Assembly: GCA_964486555.1 (NCBI GenBank)
Contig: CAZANP010000002.1
Coordinates: 1 to 63,186, forward strand
Direction: 5' to 3'
Length of the DNA: 63,186 nt
Origin: 4484-232 sp964486555
Lineage (GTDB): Bacteria; Thermotogota; Thermotogae; Thermotogales; Thermotogaceae
The notes under the pieces were generated by a model that was not told the DNA's origin, did not search any database, and saw nothing but the letters and a program-made list of their open reading frames with translations. Below are positions 49,530-58,501 of this stretch, piece after piece. Positions within the stretch are counted from its first letter, which is position 1; each line of letters starts with the position of its first letter. Position numbers and translations under genes: made by a program.

Positions 49530-51175
49530 TGAGATTTGAGTTTAAAATACAGGTCGAGCACTTGGCGAGCGATAGGAGCCGCCATTTCTGAACCGTAGCC
49601 TCCTTTTTCTATTAGGACTACTATAGCAACTTCAGGATTTTCAACTGGAGAGAAACCTATGAACCATGAATGAGGTTTACCCTGGCTTGTTTCGGCGGTA
49701 CCTGTCTTTCCGGCGACAGGGTGATTAAAATCCTTGAAGGCTTTATAAGCTGTACCAGGGTCTTCGTTTTCATTGCCGGGAAAGCTGGTGACATCCTTGA
49801 GAGCCTTTATCAAGTAATCCCATACATCTTTCTTTATATCCATACTGAGAATGACTTTCGGTTTAATGTATTCCTTTCCCACTTTTTTGACGACATGAGG
49901 TTTGAACACTTTCCCTCTGTTAGCAATGAACGAGATGAGGTTCAACATCTCCATCGGTGTCAAAAGGATGTAACCTTGCCCTATAGAAAGTAAGATGGTG
50001 TCGCCAGGATACCAAGGTTCCCCATATTTCTCCATTTTCCACGAAGGCGATGGAAATATCCCTCTAACCTCTCCAGGGAGATCTATACCGGTTTTGTCAT
50101 CCAATCTCAAAAGAGAAGCCATCTTCTTCATCTTTTCTATACCCAATTTCAAACCGAGCTGATAAAAGTAAACGTTACAGGAGACTCTGAGCGCTTTTCT
50201 CAGATCCACAAAACCATGCCCCGAGATTTTCCAATCTTTATAGATCGCCACAGTTCTTCCCTCTTTATTTTTGTAAGCGAATCTTCCCTTACAAACGATT
50301 CCTTCGTTAGGATCTCCATTATCCAGGAGGAATGCCAAAGCGTAGAGTGGCTTTATCGAAGATCCCGGAGGGTACAGAGCGGAGATGGCTCTGTTGAGCA
50401 AAGGAGCTTTCGGATCGTTTTTCATTCTCAACCATTTTCTATAGAACATCTCTCCTGTGAAGGTGTTGGGATCGAACGAGGGAAAAGATGCCAAGGTGTA
50501 GATCTCACCCGTTTTGGGATTTGAAACGATTATAACTCCCGCTTTTCCGGCCTCCTTCAAGACTTTTTCCGCAAACTCTTGTAGCTTCTTCTTTAAGGTC
50601 AATACAACATCCTTCCCTGGAATTGGAGGGACTTCGACCACCTTTCCCAGTTCCTTCCCCGAAGGGTCTATAACCACGAGTTCCGATCCCTTTTGCCCTT
50701 TCAGAACCTCATCGTAAGCTTTCTCAACACCACTTATTCCTTCCCTCTCACTTCCTATATATCCGATAACATGAGGAGCCAGGTTTTCATACCTTCTCAC
50801 GATCTTCTCACTGACTTTTATTCCAAAGCTTTTCAAAAGCTCTGCTTCTCCCTTGCTGACAAGTATCTTCTCCCCTAAAAGAAGTTTCATTGCCTTTTCT
50901 CTTCCCACAATCCTTTCAAGCTTCTTTTTAATCTTCTCAGGAATACTCATACCCCAAGCATCAGCGGTGTATAGAATCTCATCCCATGCAAGGATCGTAC
51001 CATCGTCCAGCTTTATCCTTCCTCTCAAAGGTGGAATATCTTTTATCCTCGATTCCAAAGATTCTATGAAAGAGGAATGCACATCGTGCTCCATTACTTG
51101 GAGTTTGTATGCTTTTATCAAAAGTAGGGAAAAAGAAGCTATCATGATCAATATCAAGATTTGAGATACCTTCAC
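49526..51175 (-). CDS. mrdA: penicillin-binding protein 2 (elongation transpeptidase)
   Basis: A 549-residue class B PBP, the transpeptidase partner of RodA. One N-terminal membrane helix (about 5-22) precedes the dimerisation region with LKSFGIKVSEKIVRRYENLAPHVIGYIG. The transpeptidase domain has SxxK in YPPGSSIKPLYAL, SxN in VSCNVYFYQLG and KTG in VAGKTGTAETSQGKPHSWFIG. It overlaps mreD by four bases. All catalytic motifs are intact. Confidence 0.95.
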   Translation of the reverse strand: MKVSQILILIMIASFSLLLIKAYKLQVMEHDVHSSFIESLESRIKDIPPLRGRIKLDDGTILAWDEILYTADAWGMSIPEKIKKKLERIVGREKAMKLLLGEKILVSKGEAELLKSFGIKVSEKIVRRYENLAPHVIGYIGSEREGISGVEKAYDEVLKGQKGSELVVIDPSGKELGKVVEVPPIPGKDVVLTLKKKLQEFAEKVLKEAGKAGVIIVSNPKTGEIYTLASFPSFDPNTFTGEMFYRKWLRMKNDPKAPLLNRAISALYPPGSSIKPLYALAFLLDNGDPNEGIVCKGRFAYKNKEGRTVAIYKDWKISGHGFVDLRKALRVSCNVYFYQLGLKLGIEKMKKMASLLRLDDKTGIDLPGEVRGIFPSPSWKMEKYGEPWYPGDTILLSIGQGYILLTPMEMLNLISFIANRGKVFKPHVVKKVGKEYIKPKVILSMDIKKDVWDYLIKALKDVTSFPGNENEDPGTAYKAFKDFNHPVAGKTGTAETSQGKPHSWFIGFSPVENPEVAIVVLIEKGGYGSEMAAPIARQVLDLYFKLKSH

Positions 51176-51543
51176 TTGCTTTTCCTCCTCAATTTAAGAA
51201 CAGTCAGAGTGCTTCCAAGTGTGAACACACCGTTAACTACGGACATATTCTCCCTTTGAAGAAGTAAATATGAAACGAGAAGGAGTACCATAGAAGGTGT
51301 GAAAGGTGTGGAAAAGAATTCCTTCGATTTGAAGAGTATTAAGAACACGAAATAAGTTGCTATGTGAAATAAATCCACTTCCCCCATCACCAATGATCTA
51401 ACCAGAAGTATTAGAAAGACGAAGTATAAAACATGATTCTTCTTTTCTAAAAATTCAAACACCAGAAACGAATACACCAAAGGGAATAGATCCAGAAAAG
51501 CTTTATCCCAGAATATAGCCATGAAACCGAGGAAAAAACTCAT
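51172..51543 (-). CDS. mreD: MreD-like membrane protein
   Basis: A 123-residue hydrophobic protein with four or five helices (FFLGFMAIFW, LVYSFLVFEFL, VLYFVFLILLVRSLV, IATYFVFLILF, SMVLLLVSYLL). Sequence identity to MreD cannot be judged by eye because the family varies, so the call rests on its place between mreC and mrdA and on size. It would link MreBC to PBP2 and RodA. Confidence 0.75.
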   Translation of the reverse strand: MSFFLGFMAIFWDKAFLDLFPLVYSFLVFEFLEKKNHVLYFVFLILLVRSLVMGEVDLFHIATYFVFLILFKSKEFFSTPFTPSMVLLLVSYLLLQRENMSVVNGVFTLGSTLTVLKLRRKSK

Positions 51544-51544
51544 T

Positions 51545-52183
51545 TCATCTCACCTCTAAGATCGACACGTACTCTGGAACGTCTCTACTCACTTTGACAA
51601 GGAAATCTTCTTTGGATACTCCCACAACTTTCCCGATGTAATCGCCCTTCAATCTCCTCAAAATTAGATTCCAGGTGGTTTCTCCAACAAACACTTTTCC
51701 ACCCATCACATCAAGATTTTCGAATATTCTGAGAATGGGAGGGTTCCCTCCTCTCATGATTCCCATGGCTTTGAAACCGTCTTTAACGACCAGAACTCTC
51801 ATAAGGAATTTTTTCGAAAAGGGGGTTATCACAGTGGATATACCACCGGAAGAACTTTCGACCACTCCGATGAACCCCTTCCCAGGGCTGAAGACCAGGC
51901 ATCCTTTGGGAAAATTCCCAAGTACGAACAGTACGCCATCGTAATGTCCCGTCACGGGGAAGTTCCCGCCAATTCTCTCACCGTCAAGTATGATGTCCCC
52001 ATAGCTTTCCTTTTCTATAAAGCACCTCACTTTCTCTGAAAAAAAGCTCCTTGTGTAAAAAAAGGGAGTGGATATAAAAAGCAACTTATCCTCGAAAAAG
52101 GAGGATACACGGTGATCGGTACTCAGATCCACAAAATAGAGTAATAAGAATAAAAAAAGGAGAACCCAGGACAACTTCATCAT
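51545..52183 (-). CDS. mreC: rod shape-determining protein MreC
   Basis: A 212-residue bitopic protein, shorter than the usual 250-300. One transmembrane helix (about 4-20) is followed by a short helical part and the beta-barrel region: FPKGCLVFSPGKGFIGVVESSSGGISTVITPFSKKF, GIMRGGNPPILRIFE and GDYIGKVVGV, which fit MreC. The usual long coiled coil seems reduced. It overlaps mreB by four bases. Confidence 0.85.
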   Translation of the reverse strand: MMKLSWVLLFLFLLLYFVDLSTDHRVSSFFEDKLLFISTPFFYTRSFFSEKVRCFIEKESYGDIILDGERIGGNFPVTGHYDGVLFVLGNFPKGCLVFSPGKGFIGVVESSSGGISTVITPFSKKFLMRVLVVKDGFKAMGIMRGGNPPILRIFENLDVMGGKVFVGETTWNLILRRLKGDYIGKVVGVSKEDFLVKVSRDVPEYVSILEVR

Positions 52184-53193
52184 TCAACCCTCTGAAGCTT
52201 TTTTAAGATGTTAACCTTCTCCAGAACCATACCGGCCCCTCTCGCGACACAAGTCAATGGATCATCCGCCATGACGACATCTATACCGGTCTCTTCACTC
52301 AACAATTTATCGAAACCTCTTAAAAGCGATCCTCCCCCTGCTATCAGTATCCCCCTTTCCATAATATCTGCGACGAGTTCTGGAGGAGTCTTCTCAAGAG
52401 TTGCTTTCACACTCTCAACGATTGCCATCACAGGTTGCTTTATTGCTTCCCTTATTTCAATACCTTTCAACGTGATTCTTCTAGGAAGTCCACTTGAAAG
52501 ATCTATACCGGTGACAGTCGTTTCCAACCCATCGTACTCATCACTTGAATAGACGTTTCCTATCTCTATCTTCACTCTCTCAGCGGTCCTCTCACCTATG
52601 GCGACCCTGTAAGTCTCTCTCACGTACTGAACTATCGCTTCGTCCATCTCATCTCCCGCTATCCTCACAGAATCCCAGGTTACTATACTTCCAAGAGATA
52701 TCACGGCGACCTCCGTCGTTCCTCCTCCAACATCCACAACCATGTTTCCACTCGGTTCCTCCACATCAAGACCTGCTCCGATCGCAGTTGCCATGGGTTC
52801 TTCCAGAAGGAAAACTCTACTCGCTCCCGCCTCGAGTCCTGCTTCCAATATGGCTCTTCTCTCAACATCGGTTATTCCAACGGGAACACCTATGACAACA
52901 CGGGGTTTGAAAATTCCAAAACCTCCTTTAGCCTTGTCTATAAAGTATTTGAGCATTATAAGAGCGGTTTGATAATCCGCTATAACACCATCTCTCAAGG
53001 GTCTTACAGCTTTGATAGTTGCAGGGGTTTTTCCAAGCATCTTCTTCGCTTCTATACCCACTTTCAGAATCTCACCCGTTGAAACGTTTATCGCTATGAC
53101 GGATGGTTCGTTGACAACAATCCCTTTTCCTTTCACATAAACTAAAGTGTTGGCGGTTCCAAGGTCTATACCGACATCGTTTCTTCCAAACAC
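52180..53193 (-). CDS. mreB: rod shape-determining actin MreB
   Basis: A 337-residue bacterial actin. Phosphate 1 DLGTANTLVYVKGKGIVVNEPSVIA, connect 1, phosphate 2 NMVVDVGGGTTEVAVISLG, and adenosine motif GILIAGGGSLLRGF are all typical, as is EEPMATAIGAGLDV. ATG 53193 follows GAGAGGTGAGAGA. It heads the 20-kb minus-strand run, and a candidate promoter lies at 53225-53254. Confidence 0.97.
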   Translation of the reverse strand: MFGRNDVGIDLGTANTLVYVKGKGIVVNEPSVIAINVSTGEILKVGIEAKKMLGKTPATIKAVRPLRDGVIADYQTALIMLKYFIDKAKGGFGIFKPRVVIGVPVGITDVERRAILEAGLEAGASRVFLLEEPMATAIGAGLDVEEPSGNMVVDVGGGTTEVAVISLGSIVTWDSVRIAGDEMDEAIVQYVRETYRVAIGERTAERVKIEIGNVYSSDEYDGLETTVTGIDLSSGLPRRITLKGIEIREAIKQPVMAIVESVKATLEKTPPELVADIMERGILIAGGGSLLRGFDKLLSEETGIDVVMADDPLTCVARGAGMVLEKVNILKKLQRVE

Positions 53194-53224
53194 TCTCTCA
53201 CCTCTCTCATTCTGTATCTTAATG

Positions 53225-53254
53225 ATTATAACAATCCTTCGGAAACTATGAAAA
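53225..53254 (-). promoter_or_regulatory. candidate promoter for mreB and the shape/division run
   Basis: Minus-strand TTTTCA (53249-53254) and a perfect TATAAT (53225-53230) are 18 bases apart. The -10 ends 31 bases before the mreB ATG. The divergent plus-strand gene has only a weak TAAAAT (53313-53318) with no clear -35 box. Confidence 0.55.
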
Positions 53255-53339
53255 GATTACGCACCAGCATCCTGGATGGTTATGTGATTAATGAAGAGAA
53301 AGCACTTTCTGGTAAAATAATTTCGAGGTGATCGAAAAT

Positions 53340-54443
53340 ATGTGGAGATATTTCATGCCCGTGAAGGTAAATTTCGGCTGGAAGGCTCTCAGAGAAAGAA
53401 AGGATGCTCTCAAATCCTTTGGAAAAAAAGTGGTGGTTTTCACTGGTAGGAGGTCATCCAAGGAGAATGGATCTTTGGATGACCTGACTAACGTGCTTGA
53501 AGAGTTTGGAATAGGGTATACCGTGTGGGATGAGGTTCCCGAAAATCCAGATTTTCAATCACTTGAAAAAGCGCTGAAAGATGTGGGAGAGGAGAATTTC
53601 GATTTCGTTGTGGGACTCGGTGGGGGAAGCCCCATGGATTTTGCAAAGGCTATGGCAGTTCTCTTGATCAACAAAGATCTCTCTCCAGAAGATCTTTACA
53701 AAGGTGCATACGAAAAAGCCTTACCGGTAGTCGCAATACCCACAACCTCTGGAACGGGAAGCGAAGTTACGCAATATTCCGTTTTAACAGATCGTGAGGG
53801 GAACAAAAGAGGCTTTGGAAGTGATCTCATATTTCCCAAAGTTTCTTTCGTTGATCCTCGGTACACTCTATTCATGAATGAGGATATAACACTGACCACG
53901 GGTTTGGATGCTCTGTGCCATGCTGTGGAAGGTTTCATGTCCAAAAGGGCTACTCCCATCTCCGATATCTTTGCACTGGAAGCCGTCAAGAAGATCTCAG
54001 AGTTCTTACCGAAAGTTCTGGAGGATCTGAAAAACGAACGCCATAGAGAGAACATGATGATGGCATCTCTCATGGCAGGTATCGTCATTTCTCAAACAGG
54101 GACAACGGTAGCGCACGCACTCGGTTATCCGTTAACAACAGAGAAGGGAGTGAGGCACGGTCTTGCGACCGCTGTCACCCTGGTTGAAGTTCTGAAAGTG
54201 ATGAGCGAAGAGGCTGAAGAGAAAGTGAAGGAGATTTTGAAACCCTTTGGAGGAATTGAAGGATTGAGGCGTTTCCTCAGAGATCTTGGAGCTTATAAAA
54301 AGGTTGAAATAAGTCAGGATGATATAGAAAGGTGGGCTGAAAAAGCTTCAAAAGCCAGACACATTCAATTCAGCCCTGGGAATTTCTCAAAGGAAACAAT
54401 TCTCAGAATATACACCTCTTTGAAAGAGGAGTATCTGGTATGA
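53340..54443 (+). CDS. iron-containing alcohol dehydrogenase
   Basis: A 367-residue group III alcohol dehydrogenase. NAD(P)-binding glycines GLGGGSPMDFAKA, the IPTTSGTGSEVT loop, and the metal site in TGLDALCHAVEGF and GTTVAHALGYPLTTEKGVRHG are visible. The substrate alcohol is unknown; butanol-type and 1,3-propanediol-type enzymes share these motifs. I use the ATG at 53340, eight bases after AGGTGA; a GTG at 53328 is open. It overlaps the transglycosylase gene by four bases. Confidence 0.92.
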   Translation: MWRYFMPVKVNFGWKALRERKDALKSFGKKVVVFTGRRSSKENGSLDDLTNVLEEFGIGYTVWDEVPENPDFQSLEKALKDVGEENFDFVVGLGGGSPMDFAKAMAVLLINKDLSPEDLYKGAYEKALPVVAIPTTSGTGSEVTQYSVLTDREGNKRGFGSDLIFPKVSFVDPRYTLFMNEDITLTTGLDALCHAVEGFMSKRATPISDIFALEAVKKISEFLPKVLEDLKNERHRENMMMASLMAGIVISQTGTTVAHALGYPLTTEKGVRHGLATAVTLVEVLKVMSEEAEEKVKEILKPFGGIEGLRRFLRDLGAYKKVEISQDDIERWAEKASKARHIQFSPGNFSKETILRIYTSLKEEYLV

Positions 54444-54907
54444 GAACTCTGTTCTTTTCGGTAATAGTTCTTCTATGCATCGTATCTTTTCTCTACAAAG
54501 CGTATCCTCTCAGATATTACGATACTGTCAAGAAAAAAAGCGAGCTGCTCGATCCTCTGCTCATCATCAGTGTGATGTACGTTGAAAGTGGTTTCAGAGA
54601 GAAGGTGGTGTCTCCTAAAGGAGCAATCGGCTTGATGCAGATCATGCCAGCAACCGCTGATTGGTTATCCAGGACCTACAACATAGACGGGAATATAAAC
54701 GATCCAGAAGATAACATAACATACGGGATCGTGTACCTTGAATACCTCATGGAGAAATTCGGTGACATAGATAAAGCTCTCATCGCGTACAACGTTGGTC
54801 CCTTCCATGTGGAGAAGATGGAAGATGCCGGTAGAAGGTACTTGAAAAAGGTGAAGAAAACGTATTTCATCTACAAACTACTTTATAGGTATCTAGGGAG
54901 TGGTTGA
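54440..54907 (+). CDS. lytic transglycosylase (SLT family)
   Basis: A 155-residue exported muramidase. A membrane/signal segment (MRTLFFSVIVLLCIVSFLYKAY) precedes the Slt70-type domain: VMYVESGFREKVVSPKGAIGLMQIMPATADW holds catalytic Glu49, then NITYGIVYLEYLMEKFGDIDKALIAYNVG. It cleaves peptidoglycan to 1,6-anhydro products. Signal peptide cleavage is unclear, so it may stay anchored. It is one base from the nnr gene. Confidence 0.92.
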   Translation: MRTLFFSVIVLLCIVSFLYKAYPLRYYDTVKKKSELLDPLLIISVMYVESGFREKVVSPKGAIGLMQIMPATADWLSRTYNIDGNINDPEDNITYGIVYLEYLMEKFGDIDKALIAYNVGPFHVEKMEDAGRRYLKKVKKTYFIYKLLYRYLGSG

Positions 54908-56458
54908 ATGAACGTTGTAACGAGAGAAGAAATGAAAGAAATGGACAGAAGGACCATAGAGGAATTGAAACTTCCATCTAGAATACTGATGGAAAGAGCG
55001 GGTCTTTCCATCGTAATGGCTATGGAAGACGAACTCGGGAGCCTTTCCAGGTATTCCTACCTTGTCGTATGCGGTGGTGGGAACAACGGAGGAGATGGGT
55101 TGGTCGTTGCAAGGAATCTCTTAGATTATTCTGACGACGTTTTGGTTGTCATGGTGAAGGGAGAAGACAACCTTTCAGAGAACTGTAAAGCGAATCTGGA
55201 GACCTTCAAGAACTTCGGAGGGCATGTTCTGTTTTTAGGTAAAGATATATCTCTGGAATCCTTGATGAAAGAGATCAGAAAGAGAGATATCGTGGTCGAT
55301 GCCATATTTGGAACGGGTCTCAAAGGAGAGGTTAAAGGAGAGATTTCAAAAATAATAGAAGGTATAAACCTCTTTGCAAAGTATGTTGTCTCGGTTGATA
55401 TACCGTCTGGGGTCGATACGAACACCGGGAAGATACTAGGAAGTGCCATCAAAGCTGATCTCACCGTTACTTTCTTTTTGCCAAAGATAGGGCACGTTCT
55501 CTTCCCTGGGAGAGAGCTCACAGGGAAATTGAAGGTTGCCAACATCGGTATACCGAAATTCTTCCGAGAAGATACCATGATAAGGAGAAGGATAATAGAT
55601 ATGAAGACAGTATCAAACATAATTCCAAAAAGACCTCCAGATTCTCACAAAGGAACTTTTGGAACGGTCCTGATAATCGGAGGATCGAAGCTTTATTCAG
55701 GTGCGCCCGCTCTTGTGGCTCTTGGGGCTTTGAAAGTTGGAGCGGGTCTTTCCATAATTCTGACACCTCATCCTTACAACACTGTAGCGACGGGAAACTT
55801 TCCTGAGATAGTGTCGATCCCCATCGAAACATCGGATGGATTTTTTGAAGAAAAGAACGTTAAAGAAGTCATGGAATACTTGGGGAAAGCTAATGTGGTC
55901 GTTCTTGGTCCAGGTATCTCCAGGAATTCGAAAACTGTGGAATTTGTGAGGAAACTCCTCCCGAATATAGATGTTCCCCTCGTGCTCGATGCCGATGGTT
56001 TAAACGCCATAGCTGGAGAGCTGGAACTTCTGAAAAGGAAGCAACCAACCGTCATAACACCTCATCCCGGAGAACTTGCAAGGCTCGTTGGAAAGAGTGT
56101 GTCGGATGTTAAGTACAACTATGTACTCGTTGAAGATCTGGCGAGAAGGTACCAATGTACAGTTGTTTTGAAGAGTGCTACCACCATCATAGCCAGTTCA
56201 GACTTCACGTATTTCAACCTTACTGGCAATACGGGACTCGCCGTTGGTGGTAGTGGGGATGTGCTATCCGGTATGATAGGGGGATTCATGGCTCAAGGAG
56301 TCGATGCCACAAACGCTGCAATTGCAGGTGTTTACATACACGGTCTTGCGAGTGAAAAGTTCCCAGATGATGTCTCTGGTCTTACTCCTTCCGATCTTCT
56401 CAGGATTATTCCTAGTGTTATGAAGGAGGTGAGGGGATGGACGTCATCGAGTCCATGA
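54908..56458 (+). CDS. nnr: bifunctional NAD(P)H-hydrate epimerase / dehydratase
   Basis: Repairs heat- or enzyme-damaged NAD(P)H hydrates. Residues 1-210 are the epimerase (NnrE/YjeF_N) with VCGGGNNGGDGLVVARNL, DAIFGTGLKGEVKGE and SVDIPSGVDTNTG. Residues 220-510 are the ADP/ATP-dependent dehydratase (NnrD/YjeF_C) with KGTFGTVLIIGGSKLYSGAPALVALGAL, VITPHPGELARLVG and GGSGDVLSGMIGGF. The fusion matches T. maritima TM0922. It overlaps the TPR gene by 22 bases. Such repair is useful at high temperature. Confidence 0.96.
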   Translation: MNVVTREEMKEMDRRTIEELKLPSRILMERAGLSIVMAMEDELGSLSRYSYLVVCGGGNNGGDGLVVARNLLDYSDDVLVVMVKGEDNLSENCKANLETFKNFGGHVLFLGKDISLESLMKEIRKRDIVVDAIFGTGLKGEVKGEISKIIEGINLFAKYVVSVDIPSGVDTNTGKILGSAIKADLTVTFFLPKIGHVLFPGRELTGKLKVANIGIPKFFREDTMIRRRIIDMKTVSNIIPKRPPDSHKGTFGTVLIIGGSKLYSGAPALVALGALKVGAGLSIILTPHPYNTVATGNFPEIVSIPIETSDGFFEEKNVKEVMEYLGKANVVVLGPGISRNSKTVEFVRKLLPNIDVPLVLDADGLNAIAGELELLKRKQPTVITPHPGELARLVGKSVSDVKYNYVLVEDLARRYQCTVVLKSATTIIASSDFTYFNLTGNTGLAVGGSGDVLSGMIGGFMAQGVDATNAAIAGVYIHGLASEKFPDDVSGLTPSDLLRIIPSVMKEVRGWTSSSP

Positions 56459-57666
56459 TAAAGGATATGATAAGGGAAGGGCAACTGAGCAGGGCAAGAG
56501 CTCTCTTGAGTTTGTTTCCAGGGGAGTACCCCCATCTTGAGATGGAGCTTGAGGCCGCCTTTGGAAATTGGAAAAAGGTCCTGAAGATCTATGAGGATCT
56601 ACCAGAGGATGTGAAAGAGCAATACAAAGTGTTGTACGAAACGGCAAAGGAGAAGTACAGGGAAGATTACTCTCAAGAAGTGAAAGAAGCGCTTCAGGAG
56701 GTAGAGAGCAGAAACATCCAGGGAGCTTTATCTTTGCTTGAAAATATCTCGAAAAATTATCCAGACCTCGTGGAAGCCGTGGCTTTAAAGTATGAGCTTG
56801 CAAGAAGAAGGAACGACAAGATCAGGATGAAGAGGTACGAGGAGATATTGAAAAAGCTCGATCCTTCCCATCCTGTTCTCACTCAGAGAAGGGAAGCACC
56901 TGTCAGTTTGTTCGAAACTGTTACCATGATTCTAGTCATAGCCATTCTAGCAATAAATCTCATCCTGTTCTTGAGGTCACCCTCTGCAGTCGACACGAAG
57001 GAAATAACGAAAGCCGTTAAAAGCGCTGTCAACGTGGAGAAAATGGAAGCGAGCTTGAGTGAGATCAAAGAAGGTGTAAAAGATATAAGGGTTAACGTTG
57101 GAGAGAGAATACCGGAGCTTGTAGCCGATGTTAAAAACATCTCCTCAAGGATCGGAATGCTCGATACAGTCAGTGAGATCGTCAGAAGAAACGATGAAAC
57201 CTTCGCCAGTTTCCAAAAAGATCTCATGGATTTCCTGAACTCTTTGGATAAAAAGCTGGCAGATCTTGGAACCAAGATAGAAAGCATAAAAGCCAGTGTC
57301 CCCACACCAGGTGCACCAACATCAGGTACTCCTGCAGCCGGTGGTCCCGTTGTCACCACGGCTTCCGTCACCTACGATAGAGCAAGGGTTCTGTGGTTCC
57401 AGGGGTACATATTCTACCTCAAGGGTAATTATGACAGAGCGATAGATATCTTCAACACAGCTATAGGAATTCTGGAAACAGAGGGAAGGACCGCTTACTA
57501 TGAAGATGATTGCTATTACTACAGAGCCCTTTCCTATTACTTCAAGGGAGACAAAGACAATGCCAAGAAACTCTTCAACGATTTCATAACCAGGTTTCCT
57601 GAGAGTGATTACGCCGATGATGCGGAGTACTTCATCAAGAGAATCGAGAAAGAGACATCTTCGTGA
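56437..57666 (+). CDS. bitopic TPR protein with coiled coil
   Basis: A 409-residue protein with no signal peptide. Residues 1-150 are helical repeats (TPR-like, cytoplasmic). One membrane helix spans about 160-180. A periplasmic coiled coil follows (about 185-290), then a Pro/Thr/Gly linker (PTPGAPTSGTPAAGGP) and C-terminal TPRs with FQGYIFYLKGNYDRAIDIFNTA and YRALSYYFKGDKDNAKKLF, like YbgF/CpoB. Helical repeats on both sides of the membrane suggest a scaffold linking inside and outside. The family is not recognised. Confidence 0.78.
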   Translation: MDVIESMIKDMIREGQLSRARALLSLFPGEYPHLEMELEAAFGNWKKVLKIYEDLPEDVKEQYKVLYETAKEKYREDYSQEVKEALQEVESRNIQGALSLLENISKNYPDLVEAVALKYELARRRNDKIRMKRYEEILKKLDPSHPVLTQRREAPVSLFETVTMILVIAILAINLILFLRSPSAVDTKEITKAVKSAVNVEKMEASLSEIKEGVKDIRVNVGERIPELVADVKNISSRIGMLDTVSEIVRRNDETFASFQKDLMDFLNSLDKKLADLGTKIESIKASVPTPGAPTSGTPAAGGPVVTTASVTYDRARVLWFQGYIFYLKGNYDRAIDIFNTAIGILETEGRTAYYEDDCYYYRALSYYFKGDKDNAKKLFNDFITRFPESDYADDAEYFIKRIEKETSS

Positions 57667-58501
57667 GAAGTTAAAAGAATGCGATCTGTGTCCCAGAAAA
57701 TGTGGTGTGAACAGAACGGAAGGAGAGAGAGGAATTTGTGGCATTCTAGACTCTCCTGTTGTGTCTTCATGGGGTCTTCATTTTGGCGAAGAGAGGGTTT
57801 TGGTAGGTTCGAGAGGAAGTGGCACGGTCTTTTTCACAGGATGCAACCTGAAATGCATATTCTGCCAGAATTATGAGATCAGTCATCTCATGGAAGGAGA
57901 TGCGATAAGTGTTGAAGAACTCGCACTCATCTTCAAATCTCTGGAATCAAGAGGTGCTTTGAACATAAATTTGGTAACTCCAACCCATCAAGTTCCGTTC
58001 ATAGTCGAAGCTCTGGAAATCGCGGATCTGAAAATACCTGTTGTCTACAATTGTGGTGGTTATGAATCCGTCGAAACCCTGGGACTTTTGGAAGGATGGA
58101 TCGACATATACATGCCAGATATGAAGTACGGAAGCAACGAGGTTGGCAGGAGCTACTCCGGTGTACCGGATTACTTTGATAGAGCTTCTGATGCTTTGAA
58201 AACGATGGTTAAACAGGTTGGAGAGCCGATCGTGGAAAACGGTATCATGAAAAAGGGAGTTTTGGTCAGGCATCTCGTTCTGCCAAACAACGTGGAGGAT
58301 TCGAAGAAAGTTGTGGATTTTCTTGCCACTCTTGATCCTCCTCCTTTGGTTAACATAATGGCTCAGTATTATCCTGCATACAGAGCCTGGGAAAGGAAGG
58401 AACTTTCTCGAAGGCTCAAAAGGAGTGAGTACTTAGAAGTTGTTGAGTATGCAAAGGAGAAAAAGCTCAGATTGATAGAGCTTGAGAGGTGGCTGTTTTG
58501 A
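57617..58501 (+). CDS. PflX-like radical SAM protein
   Basis: A radical SAM protein of the pyruvate-formate-lyase-activating-enzyme-like COG1313 group. The N-terminal Cys region CDLCPRKCGVNRTEGERGICG is typical of PflX; the SAM cluster is CNLKCIFCQNYEIS; then NLVTPTHQVPFIVEAL and IYMPDMKYG. The start is unclear: ATG 57617 or 57620 and GTG 57605 all lie within the TPR gene, and no good ribosome site is seen. The activated partner is unknown and no glycyl-radical enzyme is in the window. Confidence 0.85.
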   Translation: MMRSTSSRESRKRHLREKLKECDLCPRKCGVNRTEGERGICGILDSPVVSSWGLHFGEERVLVGSRGSGTVFFTGCNLKCIFCQNYEISHLMEGDAISVEELALIFKSLESRGALNINLVTPTHQVPFIVEALEIADLKIPVVYNCGGYESVETLGLLEGWIDIYMPDMKYGSNEVGRSYSGVPDYFDRASDALKTMVKQVGEPIVENGIMKKGVLVRHLVLPNNVEDSKKVVDFLATLDPPPLVNIMAQYYPAYRAWERKELSRRLKRSEYLEVVEYAKEKKLRLIELERWLF

